Shown here: in pieces, positions 35,201 to 47,900 of the stretch | Numbering within the stretch: position 1 is the stretch's first letter | Layout: every line of letters begins with the position of its first letter | From: Ulota crispa | Taxonomy: Eukaryota; Streptophyta; Bryopsida; Orthotrichales; Orthotrichaceae | Length of the DNA stretch: 64,000 nt | NCBI GenBank assembly: GCA_963920765.1 | Contig: OY987250.1 | Location: forward strand, 17,228,409 to 17,292,408 | Direction: 5' to 3' | Made by a program: the position numbers and the translations under genes | The notes under the pieces: generated by a model | Database searches by the model: none | What the model saw: the letters and a program-made list of their open reading frames with translations, nothing else | What the model was told of the DNA's origin: nothing

Positions 35201-38200
35201 TATGTTAGCTTTCCTTGACGTTTGCAATTATGTGCGTGATTTATTAGGTGTTAAGTGATGCAGACTCTAATTAACTTTCATTCTATGTTTTGCCATAGTT
35301 ATGAAGGCACCGGAAGATCTTTGTCATTAAAACTTTTTCAACAGCTGAGGGAGCAGGGCAACAAATTACCTGCCAACAGCAGTAACGATGGTGCACCTGT
35401 ATCTGGTAATTTCTAGAAACACCTTCTTTTCTAGTACTATTGTTTCCAATATTGTAGTTTTCGTCCTTCTGAAGACAGTTGTAGTTTTGATGCTGGTGGT
35501 CAATGAAACACCAAGGTTTTTCTGTAAGTTCCAGAATTATTTGTTTACAGGTTTTGCATACTTTATGCACGGTATATTAGTCATAAAACCCAGGTTTGCA
35601 AGAATACTACATACTTTCAAGCGCTGTATTTTAATATTATTGGTTGACTTTTGTTTACAGGAAGGACATTCAGAGAGTTGGAACTAGCCGAGCCAATCCG
35701 ATACAATGCTGGAGATCCAATAGAAGCTTGGTTGAATGAGTTATTGTGCTTGGATGCTGCCAATCACATCCCTAGCGTTGATGGCAGGTGTGTTTAGTAT
35801 TCTGCTTGCCTGTGCTCTTAGTCATAACGTTTTTGAATGTTTTTGCAGTTAAAACACAAGGCTTTTGATAAGAAAAATATCAAATTCTAATTTTGAAGCC
35901 TACGGGTGTATCTTTTTTGTTTTGCTATACGCTTATTTTTTCTGGTTTTTGGGTACAGATTGCCGCATCCTCAAGAATGTCAGTTATATTACGTGAATCG
36001 TGATGCTTTATTTTCGTATCACAAGGAAAGTGAAGTGTTTTTGCAGGTAATTTCTACTATTTCCTTTTAATCTTAATTGATCGCAGTGATGGAGATTAGT
36101 TCATGGACTTTGATTTGAAAGCATTTTGTATGTTTTTGCATCATGTTTAATGGTTCTTTGTGGTTGTCCTTGGGAAAAAAAACAGAGAATGATGGCGTTA
36201 TATGTTGCCTCACATTACAAGAATACTCCCAACGACCTGCAACTTATGTCTGATGCACCAGCGCATCACCTTTTTGTGTTACTTGGTGAGTTAAACCCAG
36301 TTTTATGCAAAAAGTTATCTTCCTCGATTTTATTAAGTGTTGCTTACTCTGCCTAATCTTACTTTTACAAGCGTTTTTGTAAATTAAAGATTGATGTTGC
36401 TTGATATGCGCTTTAGCTTTGTTCTGATTTGCTTACTTAATTGTGTTTGCTAGGGCCTCTTGACGACACTCAAAACAAAATGCCGGATATTCTCTGTGTT
36501 CTTCAGGTACTGGACAGTTCCCTTACAAAAGCCGCATTCTTGTAATCCATATGATGCCGTTTCTATGTTTAGCAGGAGGTTTTTAATTTTGTGATTGCTC
36601 TGTGTCTCGTTCAGGTTTGCTTAGAGGGTGAAATTTCTAAACAATCAGCCCTGAGGAGTTTGAGTGAAGGAAATCTACCAAATGGAGATATGATACCTTG
36701 GACTATTTCACAACAATTCCAAGACGCAGAGTTTCCTAGCCTTTCTGGTGCGCGTATCGTACGAATTGCTGTGCATCCCAATTTAATCAGAGTAAATACA
36801 ACTACTAACTCTGCATTTTCTAATTAAACTGACGTTTTGGAGGTTGAGCTTAAGCTATTTGTCTTCAGCAGTAGAAATGAATGCCTACCCTGAGCTTTTA
36901 TTTTATTTGCTAACTCTCCGTCCGTATTTGTTGCAGGCTGGTTACGGATCTCATGCTGTCGACCTTCTTGCCAGGTCCTTTTAAAACTCTCTTTGATTCG
37001 CGTTTTTGCAAATTAGCAACCTGGATTATAAACTCTTAAGTAGTTTTAGCTATAATCAGTTTTCTGGCTTTGTTTGATTTTTGCAGATACTTTGAAGGAC
37101 AGTTAGCTGATTTGACAGACCTTGAAGACGAGTCACCCAAATCAAAGGGTTCACAGAAACTACTCACAGAGGCTGCAACTGAGGTGTGCATGGTTATTTT
37201 TATCTGAGGATGTACTTAAAATATTTTTCCTTTTCATTTCTGATGCACGAAGTATTGATATTGGAAGGTAGAGAGAAGGCTCTTATTCTTTTCTGTTTTT
37301 TTCTGTTTTGCTATGAAGGTCTCACTAATGGAAGAGACTGTAAAGCCTCGAGAAGATCTTCCGTCAATCCTGACACCTGTGAACGAAAGGAAGCCTGAGA
37401 AACTGCATTATCTCGGAGTGTCTTTCGGAGTCACCCAGTCACTCTTCAATTTCTGGCAAAAACGCAAGTTTGTTCCAGTTTATGTGCGGCAGACTCCTGT
37501 AAGTCCAGTTTACTCAAAAAAAATTAGAGTGTTTTTTGCGTTAGCTATAGCTGAACTAGGTCACACTTCAACATCGTACTTTTTTGAGGTTTTGTTTTTT
37601 TATCTAAGCAACAGATTCTTTTCTTTTCTTGATTTCTTGCAGAATGAAATCACGGGAGAGCATACGTGTATTGTTCTTAGGCCTCTTCAGAGTGATGATG
37701 TGGAAGAGGTAGCTGGAGTATCCGGTGGCTGGCTTGATCCTTTCAACCAGGGTATGTCTCTTCACATGATCTTGGATGACTTGAACATCAGAATTTATCT
37801 ATTGTCACTTTTATTGTAACAGTCATTGTTTCACTCTCATGTTTAAGATTTTAGAGGGATTCTGAAGTTGAGAACGAGAGTGTTGTCAAATTGGTTGCGT
37901 AGGTATCCCTTCTTCACATTTTCTGGTTTCGTCCTTAGTAGGTGAAAACCTTTGCATTTTACCTTGTGCAGATTTCAGGAGAAGGTTTATGTCACTTCTA
38001 GGCTTCCAATTCCGAATGTTTGCGCCAGCTCTGGCTTTAAGGTAAGAAATTTTAAAGAAGCTTTATTAGTTTTTGACCTTGCTAGACCAGTTTTTGAATT
38101 ATGGTACTTAGCCGTAAATTCAACAAAAATTTCCTGCTGTTTATAACTCCAAATATCGTCAATCTTCAACATAAAGCTGCTTTTTTATTTATTGAACTTT

Positions 38201-40114
38201 CTTTATACTGCAGTATTTTGGATCCAAAAATCACCTTCTCCGAGCAAGAGTCGATGGTGGGAGCCTTGACAGAGAACATAATTGGAGGCATGACCCCTCT
38301 TTTGACTCCATACGACCTTAAGAGACTGGAGTCATACGCAAGTAACTTGGTCGATTACCATCTGGTAAGATATGAATACTGCAAATCATCAGAACTTTTG
38401 CAATCTCTGGAAGGAAATTAGACAACCTCTCAATTTCTGGAATTCCTAATAGCATATATCGAGTGCTCTTTGTTATTTATCTTGCCAATAACTTCAAACA
38501 TTTTTACAAATTTTAATTTAAGTAAGGTTATATATAACCGTCATTCATGACAGCCTCTGCCATAAGCAGAACGATTTCTCTTTGAATTCTTCTTTCCTTG
38601 CCATTGCTTCTATGGAAGTACAATGTCTGGATAGATTTGTCTTTCATGCACCTGGATTGGAAATAGCTACTGTTTTATTTTTTATATATGTGTTTTTTCT
38701 GTAGCACATATCGAAGGCTTACTGGTATATGTTACCTTTGAGTTCAAATAGTTGTGCAAAATTAATCACTAGTCAGAGTGTACACGATTGTCATTCAGCC
38801 GTTGTGGTTGCTGGAGTGCCTTTCTCTGACTTACAAATGCCAAAAAAAAGGGAAAATTTCTATTAATGCTAGACTTTTGCCATCAGTTGTGAAGTTTTAT
38901 TTTATATTAAACTCTTTTGTTCTATTGCATGGTTTATGCAGATTTTGGATTTGGTACCCACTGTGTCACGGCTTTATTTCCTGGAGAGGTTGCCTACGTC
39001 CATTTCTTATGGTCAGGCAGCAATATTGCTCTGTTTAGGGTTGCAACATCACCAGCTGGAGCATGTGGAGGTAAGTATTTTACATTATTTGAAATTGTTC
39101 TAGTATGAAGAAAGCTTTAATTTTCCACATTGATGCTTAGAAAAAGACTTAAAAAAGCTAAGAAGATTGTTTTGATTTTCTTTATATTATTTCATCTGTG
39201 AAAGTTCAAGTTAGAACGGTGTTTCTGTTTATGTGCCTCTCTCTATATCATAGAATCTCTCAATCCATTATATTCTTAATGATTTTTGCAGGCTCAGTTG
39301 AAACTACCAGGAAATCAAATATTAGCCTTGTTCAACAAGACAATTCGGCGCCTCCATGGCCAGCTCCACAAAGCAGCATCTAAAGACATAGAAGCAGCTC
39401 TGCCAAGACTCAGAGAGGTATAGTTAAACCTGGAGCAACAATCCCAAGTGTAATTTTCTTAATTAGCTCAAGTGGCTAAAAACATTTGCTAAACGTGCTA
39501 TAAACACTGTTAAATGTGCTAAAAACTTCAAATCATCACTTGTGTACCAGTATGTTGTATGCTCCAAAAAACTTATGTAGTATATTGCTAAATTTAGCCA
39601 CATTTGTGAATACTTGTGTGGAGCGTGGTTTGATGTGCAGGTGACCATGGCTCCTCATGAAACTACTGTAGACGAGGACTTGATTAGTGGTGCTAAGAAA
39701 GTGGAGGTACGTCCTGTCAAAGCCTTGGTTTTCTCCACTCAAATTTTCATTATAATTTTTGTTTAAACTCACTGCAATGCTAGATGTCCTTGAATTATTA
39801 TTGCTGCTTTTTGCTTTTTTTTCGTTTTCTTCATTAGAAATGTGTACATTCTTCAGGCGGATATTCAAAGCAAAATGGAAGAAACTTTGTTGGATCCGGA
39901 GAAGTTGCAGCAATATGCCATCACTGGAGCAGATGCTGACTTTGATGAAGCCTTGGGAAGTGGAAAACTGCCCAAAAGCGGATATGTGAGTGTGAAGTCT
40001 TCTAGTGTTAAAGTTTCTGATGGTAAAGATCGATCCAAGGGTGGCAAAGCTGCAAAGAAGAGGAAGAAAGGCGGAGACTTTAAGCGACCTGGTGGAAAGA
40101 GATCCAAGCAATGA
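32236..40114 (+). CDS. NAT10: RNA cytidine acetyltransferase, NAT10/KRE33 type (26 coding exons)
   Basis: An ATP-dependent N4-acetylcytidine synthase of the nucleolus, acting on 18S rRNA and tRNA (family knowledge). Exons: 32236-32340, 32561-32652, 32917-33088, 33293-33415, 33650-33823, 33979-34089, 34225-34358, 34491-34584, 34770-34868, 34977-35113, 35299-35405, 35661-35787, 35959-36046, 36186-36285, 36454-36506, 36615-36791, 36937-36974, 37087-37183, 37319-37498, 37643-37751, 37972-38041, 38214-38364, 38942-39070, 39292-39417, 39641-39706, 39857-40114. They sum to 3117 nt with continuous phase, 1038 aa, close to the usual plant length of about 1030. Visible features: N-terminal MRKKVDPRIR; Walker A RGRGKS around 285-290; Walker B DEAAA at 387-391; GNAT core GARIVRIAVHPN from 617 followed by AGYGSHA, the acetyl-CoA loop; a Lys-rich C-terminal tail (KKRKKGGDFKRPGGKRSKQ) typical of nucleolar proteins. 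All introns are GT-AG. The gene appears intact. Confidence 0.95.
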
Positions 40115-42437
40115 GTTTCTTAATTATTAATTTTTAGTCATTTGTTTTCTCAAGTTATTTGAAAGCAAATCAGTATGTATTTGTGAAGATTTTGGTAGAG
40201 CGAGTTCACCCAATGACGTCTTCAGTCATAGCAGTCTAAGTAACGTCTTGAAGATGTTTGCTGGTGTAGGTTTCTGTAGGAAATGTAGGAATGAGGCATA
40301 CGTGGTTGGTTATGGGGAGAAGTTTTAGTATTATGCATTAATTGAGCTTTTTTTCTTTCGGCCTCTTGCGTTATTTATAATACCAATTTGCATAAGACAC
40401 TGGAAATTGTATAATTGTGTTCTCCTTTGTAGTTTTTGGATGCGCTGGTGATGATTTTGAGACTGCTGTGATTGCTTCACGAACTTGTAGGCTGCTTTTT
40501 TCAATTCTCTCAACAGATCTTGAAAACGTGCAATTTCCTCGTTCCGGTTTTCAAACCTGTTGAATTTAATCACCGAACTCATCAAGTACTTTTTCACATA
40601 ACATAAATGTTGTTGACCTTCTGTGTATAACGAGCGTTTAAAATTTGTATAGCATAATATTTTGTGTGTTTATTGGACTAGTTTTAACTCAATGAAGTTG
40701 GATAGATTGAAATGTAACCAAAAGAAAACTATTTGTTTTAATTGTTTCACCCTAAAATCATTGAAATTATAAACAAGGGCATTGCTATTACCACCCCATT
40801 TGCTAATGTTATCACATGCCACACACCCTTTGCTATTGCCACCACACCTTTCTTTCACAATCCACCACATGTCACCCACACTCTTTAGTATTGCCACCAT
40901 GAAGAGAGTAGCAAAGGATGGAGTGTGTTAGCAATTTTTTTTGATGACAATAGACTCGTAAAAAATCTTGCATGCACAATTGCCAAAAACCAAAATCTCT
41001 TAATCATTCATGGCAACATCCTTAACAAATATTAGTGGAAAGTACAAAGACTCTCCCAATTAAATCAAATAGGGATTGTTTTGACGGCAGACTTAACCCT
41101 TGAACGTCACAAAAGCCCTTTGTGGCCATATGTATGGCCATATGTACAAACATATTTGAGGTGCTCCAAGGACTTTCCAAATTTTTTTATGCACCCACCA
41201 TCATACAACCCGGTTATAACACTTAATCTACAGCCGATTCAAACTTCTAAATATTGGTTGCAATGCAACAGCCCAAGGGCCCTTCTAGGGCTAAAAAGCC
41301 ACCTATAGACGCTTTACACCCAATCATTTTGGATAACGCTTGCATCCTCTTTCTTACCTTGGCTGTTGGCACAGAGTTAGCCGATGCTTATTCCTTAGAT
41401 ACCGTCATACCTTCTCTGAGAAAAGGAGTTTACGACTTGTTGTGAAATACTAAGAAAACACTTGAAAACAAGACAGCTTTTCTTGAGAGGTTATGATTTC
41501 CACTTGCTTACAAGTTAAAATAACAACTTCAGATCATATTTTGGATTATAAAGTTACAATTTCAGGGCAGTCCGCCTTAAAAAACCATTGCACTAAACTT
41601 CAGAACAACAAAAATTTGCCCTTAGCAGGATATTTTAAGATCAGGTCTTTTTCTTAAGTGCAATAATATACAAGGCGTTTCTCAGACATTTTAATCTCAG
41701 ATCAGGATTTATTTTATTTTCCTGTTCAACTGCATTTCTTTCCTCTACGAGTTCCCTCTAAAAATATAATCCCGTTCACTTATTGCAGTTGGTGAAAAGC
41801 CCTAAGCTTGGGAGCAAGCTCAGCATACAATAATTATTTTTGGAGTCCAGAATTGCCACGTGGCATCACTTGACGAGCCAAACACTCAAGACAAACAGAC
41901 ATGGAAACTCCAATTTGGCAAAGCAAGGTGCGTACTTCAATATCTACTTCCAATAAGTGCGTTTTATTTCTACTGGCCTCTACTACAAGGTTGGGAAACC
42001 AACGACCATGTCACCTCAAAAATTGAGGTTTAGCAAATGCTTAAACCCTAAAAGACCGAGATACTCAAAATTGAAACTTTTTCAACACGACATACGGACG
42101 ACATTCTGACATTCAGTTTTTAACCAGTTCTGAATCCAACACATGCAATGCTTCTCACAGATTTTGCTCCATTCACATTGCCAGTTTACAATCAGACTGG
42201 CCATTGCAAAACCATGAAACCTGGGTGCTCGAGGGGTTCGAGTTCGGAAGAGCTCTTCAATCTACGCATTCCAGTAAGTTCCAGAGCATGCAAGGCTGCT
42301 TTTCAAAGCTCGCAATGTTGTTTCTTCCAAATTTGCAATAAACTTCTTGAAGAGAGTTCCTTTGGAGGAAAGTTTTTGGAAACAAAGACGGGTGTAATAT
42401 TCAGCAGGAGCTGTAGGTTTGTGGTCATGATCCACAC
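40115..42437. other. Spacer between NAT10 and the glycosyltransferase
   Basis: It holds the NAT10 3' UTR, the element at 40781-40935, and an orphan TTAA + CCCTTGAACGTC at 41093 whose partner end I cannot find. The last ~400 bp is more GC-balanced and probably carries the promoter and leader of the next gene. The open frame at 42148-42441 shows no motif. Confidence 0.5.
40781..40935. mobile_element. Short inverted-repeat element downstream of NAT10
   Basis: The left end is ATTGCTATTACCACCCCA and the right end GGAGTGTGTTAGCAAT. Internal copies of TTTGCTATTGCCACCA give a partly tandem structure. The ends resemble those of 30156-30516, so both probably belong to one family. It is 155 bp and non-coding. 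Confidence 0.5.
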
Positions 42438-43959
42438 ATGACAGGAGGAGTTGGAAAGGAATGCCAGAAAAGGATGGGAATACCATGGAGTCGCGTGGTG
42501 CCGATGGAATGCAAGCTCCGAATCAGAACAGTGGTACTCCTGTTTGCAAGCCTGGGCACGGGGATCTTTCTCGGTGCAGTCGGTTGCTTACATTTCGACA
42601 CGCACACGCTGAATGCAGCCACATACGGTGGTCCACCGGAGAGAGAACCGTCCAAGCGAGACGAAGAAGACAAAGTTCGGGACTCTCTCAAGCCAAGCCT
42701 GCAGCACGGAATGTCGGATGAGGAGCTGCTGTGGGAAGCGTCGTTGATTCACAGGCGCCAGGCGGTTCCGCCGCTGCACCGCCGTAAAATGCTTCCCAAA
42801 GTGGCCTTCATGTTTTTGGTTCGAGGGCCGTTGCCTCTCGCACCTCTGTGGGAATGTTTCTTCGCCACGTACGCTGGCTTGTACTCCATTTACGTGCACG
42901 CCGATCCTTCGTACGTGCCGAACGCTGCCTCCTCGTCGGTGTTCTATCTCCGGAACATCCCCAGCCAGGTCTGACCTCCAAGCCATGCAAGTGTCAATTC
43001 TCGTTCTGTCTTCTTTGCAATCTTAGGTCAAAAAGCCGCCTTGGATCTACAAAATGATTTAAAAACACGCTCAGTAACCGACTGAAATGCGCAAACGGAT
43101 TTCAAGTTCTGAGTGAGTTTCACAGCTTCCATCATTGTTGCAGAGATCCTGTCAAATGGGTAGCGCACTTGAGTTTTCCAATGATGGCAGTTGGAAAGAT
43201 CAGTTTTCAATGTTAAACCACCACCTACCAACATTGAAAGCTGGACTTAAATTGAGAGAAGATAGGGTTTTAGAGTACGCAGTGGTTGAGCCTCCCCCTC
43301 GTATTGCTCCCTCCACCCATTCCAACGTTGGAAGCAGCATTTTGCCTCTCCTGATATCAGGCTAATGGAGAACTGAAATTAGTAAGCGCATATTGTTAGA
43401 GTGATTCAGAATGACGGACTAAGAGAAAATAGTATGGTAACGTCTTCACAGCCTGCCCACTGGGGAGAAATAAGCATCTGTGACGCGGAGCGTCGCTTGC
43501 TGGCAAACGCCCTGCGGGACCCTGCGAACGAGCGCTTCATTCTGTTGTCAGAGAGTTGCATTCCGCTGTACAACTTCACCTACATCTACACCGCCTTCAC
43601 CAGCATCCCTTACAGCTACGGGCAAGCGTTTGATGACCCCTCCGTCTACGGCCGAGGACGCTACCACCCGCGCATGGTGCCCGAAGTCACCCTGGCGCAG
43701 TGGCGCAAAGGCTCCCAGTGGTTCGAGGTAACGCGCAAGCTGGCGGTAGAGATCGTTGCCGACATCAAGTATTACCGCAAGTTCAGCCGATTCTGCAAGC
43801 CCCACTGCTACGTGGACGAGCATTACATTCAGACCATGTTGTTCATCGCGCATGGCGCCATGCTGATGAACCGGACCATCACGCACACCGACTGGGTGTT
43901 GGGTGCAGCTCACCCGACTTTATTCCACAAGAACAGCATCAGGAATGACATATCACAAG
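42438..43959 (+). CDS. BC10-like GT14 glycosyltransferase, exons 1 and 2
   Basis: A type II Golgi enzyme of the core-2/I-branching (GT14) family, BRITTLE CULM10-like clade. Its substrate is not established, and other plant GT14 members modify cell-wall glycoproteins. Exon 1 is 42438-42968 (177 codons, phase 0) and exon 2 is 43452-43959 (169 codons + 1 nt). The N-terminus has a basic segment (CKLRIR) then a membrane span (TVVLLFASLGTGIFLGAVG). Clade landmarks are MSDEELLWEAS, KVAFMFLVRGPLPLAPLWE, GLYSIYVHADPSY, the junction NIPSQ-PAHWGE, AERRLLANALRDP, FILLSESCIPLYNF, CYVDEHYIQTM and HTDWVLGAAHP. Reading through the exon 2 donor hits a stop after only GLL, which removes the conserved C-terminus. 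A phase-compatible last exon is found at 62611-62717. The start could also be Met at 42474 or 42504; I chose the first in-frame one. Confidence 0.85.
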
Positions 43960-44921
43960 GTTTGTTATAATGAGCATTGCCTAGTTCTTCCCAAAACCAA
44001 ATCAAAAAAATGTTTAACATGTTTCATGTTTGAGAAAGGCTTTCAATACATAGTTCACTGTATTAGATTTTCACTATGCTTACAATATCAAATGAATTAT
44101 CATAGTGTTGGATCATGGTTTCAATGTAAACTTGACAGCCTATGACAAGTATATATTGAATATCCTATAGCACAAGATGTTGAATTGCATGATATATTCC
44201 ACAATTTGAAATCAAACTGAGAGGAATCCAAGTGTGAGTCTTGACACACAACTTGAATCCCAAATTTGCAATTAAGTTCACAACTTAGGCAAAACACTAA
44301 TATGATTTTATTCCTTGCAACCATTCACATTTTACAACAAAGATTCTTTCCAATCTATCTCCCAGCTTGTTCAGCTTTGAGTCCATGACAATGCTTGTAC
44401 ACAACATACTACATTTCATCACATATCAATGCACAATCCATATTTATAGAGGTTGTCATGTATGTGCATCTTCATAGGGCTAGTCATAATTGTGCATCTT
44501 TATAGATGAGTCATATTTGCAACCATTGACCAACTTCATAATCATAATGCATGAACACAAATTTTCATGAACACACTTCCTTCATGCTTCCAACTCTACC
44601 AATGATTTGAGACATCCTCATCACACAACCCTTGCCATGTCAAGCCTAGAATAATATCATTACTAACCACGAAACACACTAACAACCATTCAACACCTCG
44701 CAATTTTTTATGCTTTGACCAACATATAACAATCCCTCGCCTTTACATACAAACATCACACTTTATTTCTTCAAGTCCTCCTTTTCTCATTCACAAAACT
44801 CCTCTAGACTAGTTCAATCTTCCACAAAACACACCATTTTCTTCACAATGCCCACTCATGCATACCACTTCAAGCTACATCACCATCCCAAACTCATGAC
44901 ACCTTCACGTCCATAGCACCT
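43960..44921. other. Stretch between the glycosyltransferase exon 2 and the Roco-like 3' end
   Basis: AT-rich and without gene signals. A short imperfect repetition of GTGCATCTT.ATAG occurs around 44465-44510. The 3' UTR of the minus-strand Roco-like gene should lie in the right part. Confidence 0.5.
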
Positions 44922-47900
44922 CTATAATACTTCTACGTTGGAACTCTGCTTCTTCCTACAAGCATCACATACCCAAGCTATTATTCCACCTTCACGCTTG
45001 TATCTAACCTTTGTCAACTCAAACATCTTGTAAAACTCCTCCCTCCTCTTGCACTTTGGCTCTAGAAAGTCCATCATCCATTTTTGTGCCTCTGAGCCCT
45101 CATCCACTTTCATCCTTTGATGTTCCTTTACATCATCTGGCAAAAGTTCCACACTCCAAATTGAAACATCACCATCCAAGACACCAGGTGTGTCCAAAAC
45201 CAAAGCTACAAGGTTACCACCATTGCTCCAATCTGGTACCATCTCACCCATTCCACATGCAACGTGTGCGCCTACCTTCACCAACACAGAGGCTATCTTC
45301 AACCCCCACGCCAACATTGCAATTACTCTTTTTGTTTCCTCCGTTCCAAATGCCACCGCACATCCTCTTTGATTGGCAACTTCATGAAATGCCCCTATGT
45401 TCTCACACATGAGATGCAAACGAAAGTGCACGAGCCCTGGCAACAATCTGGTCAACAACTTCCTTTCGCCAGCTTCACATAGATATGCTAGTTTAGGAAT
45501 TTGTGAAGCTTGCATTTCTTTTGAGATTGCCATCAGTTTGTCAAACTTTGCACAAACCTTGTGCAACAAGTTGTCTTCCATGCCCTTGATACTCTTCTCC
45601 AAACTTTCAATCATCTCTTTCAAACCATCCAATTTTGAGATGACCTCCTTGTGTTGCTCATCCCCCTTGCAACTCAATTCATCAAACTTGGCAAACACCG
45701 GTGCAAATGCAAACTTATGGAATCTTCCAAACATTGAAGTAGGTGATGCATCATGCTTCTCATCACTATACTTCATATCATTTGGAATTGCAGCGGTGAA
45801 AGACATAAGTTCCTTCTCATACTTTTCCAAGTTGAGTGCTCGTCTCTCCAAAAGATTTGTCCAAGCCAAGCCTCCCAATAACACCTTCACCTTATTGCAG
45901 CCACTGCCCAAACCTTTACAATTCTTCCAAATATGAACAGCTTCAAAGCCACCTCTTGCAACCTCCACTTCTAAGTCTTTTGCACAAACACATTGATTCT
46001 TGCGATGCTCAAACCTTGTTAGCTTCTCAACACAAGTTGGTCGCAAAATATATTCTTCAAGGACCACTCCAAGACATCCCAATATGGGGTCCTCTTGAAG
46101 ACACTTGATGTGTTTCACAATTTGATGATCAATAAACGCCAATATCTCGTCTTGAGAACGACAGTACGAACTCAAAAAGATGTCAATATCTCCATCATTA
46201 AACTCAACAATCACCTCAAAGCCATTGCTTCTATAATGTATAACATCTTGACACAACTCATAAGTGTCTTGATCACTTTGATTTTGCAACTTTTTGAAGA
46301 GAAAAACCTGCAATAATCATCAACTCATACATTGTAAACAATGTTTCTTGCAAGAGGTGCAATTCATGAAATGGAAGAAATCAAAAACTTCATGCAACAC
46401 CTCTTTGATCAAACCACCAACAAAACCAATGTAAAAATCCAACAGTGAAAACCATCTTGCCGATCCATTCAACAACCAAAATAGACAACTTTTTTGTTTC
46501 AAGTCCAATTCTCCATGTTAAATCTAGCCAACATGAGCCACTTGCAAAATCCTCAAAACCATGACTAAAGTATTTTGATTTACAACTCACCTGCAATCGT
46601 GCAAAAAATCCAGCACTCAACATTGTTTTTCTCCCATCTCTGCAAGCCAACCTCCTCCCAACATATACAAAGTTTGAAACTTCACTACATGTGTCCCATT
46701 GCAAACTATGATGTTTGTCCTCTAATAGTGATGGTATCATAATGCATCTCGTATCTTGCTCATAACATACATGAAGCTTTTTCATCATATTCAAGATGTC
46801 ATCAAAACCCTTCTCCATGTCTCTTTGCTCATTGATCAATCCCAATATCAAGCGCTTCATGTGCTCTATGGATACCATGCCATTTGATGATACCATCTCC
46901 AACTCACGCCCCTTACTTGCACACTTATGCAAAAACTCTCTCATGATGTCATGGCAAAACCATTGAGGATTGGTGATGACCGTTGCTCCTTCTTCGTTGT
47001 AAATGATGTGCCCTCCATCATTCAACGATATTGCCACAAACTCCCTCTTGCTTTTGACAAGATCCACATCAACGCCCTCCAACTCTTTCACGCCCTCGCA
47101 CATGTGCTTGCAAAAGTCATCCCACTTTAACAATGCTTGGTTTGGTCTTTCCAAATTCCACTTTGCAATACGCCTTTGCACTTCTTCACATGCACCTATG
47201 GTTGGCGGCAACCTCTCCAACAACCTCTTCAAGTGGCACCTCATGAATTCAAACACACCACGAGCATCTGACTCCCTTGTGCCATCAACCTTGAAGATAA
47301 CCTTGTCATCGTCAAATTCAAGAACCTCCTCAAATTGTGATCTCAACTCCTCCACAACGTCCTCAATGCGTTTTCCAAAGTCATCATCATCCTTCCAATA
47401 GTCAAAGTGAGTCATCACTATGCACACATGCGGTCGATACAAAAGAGACCTCCTTGTGTTGGAAGCAATCATCCTCAACCAAGATTCAACTTCACCTTTT
47501 ATCTTTGATGGCTTACGGCTGCTTGGTGGAAAAGATTGTTCCATTGGATTGCACAACAACATAAACAACGAACAATTGCCATCAGCAGAGAGGTTTGGCA
47601 TCACCAACTCGTGAAACGAGTGGTAGTCGGTTTGCCCAGCCATGTCCCAAATGGTGATGCTCATGCCATGACATGGAACACTTGCAACTTCAATGCCTCG
47701 TGTACGTTCCAATACCACATCCTCTTTGGTCATTTTTGATTTTGGTCTACGTTTGAGTAGATTTGGCCTCCAACCTCGACTCCACTTGCCACCTCTAAGC
47801 TCTAATTGCAACTCTGGCAATTGTGTCATTGATAGTCGCAATCGTGTCTTACCTGTTTCCAAGGCCAGTTTAGTCATACAACTCCACATTGCAACATCAT

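Noticed and set aside
39536-40111. 191-codon minus-strand open frame
   Set aside because: It lies antisense to the last NAT10 exons and intron; the plus-strand exons are securely assigned and the minus-strand product has no recognisable feature.
41093-41290. TTAA-CCC...GGG element downstream of NAT10
   Set aside because: The left end CCCTTGAACGTC is convincing, but the nearest GGG at 41288-41290 is followed by CTAA and its flank is not complementary.
42588-42986. 132-codon minus-strand open frame
   Set aside because: It is antisense to the GC-rich first exon of the glycosyltransferase; long antisense frames are expected there.
43548-43913. 121-codon minus-strand open frame
   Set aside because: It mirrors exon 2 of the glycosyltransferase, whose plus-strand motifs are unmistakable.
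45397-45936. 179-codon plus-strand open frame
   Set aside because: It is antisense to exon 3 of the Roco-like gene and shows no domain.
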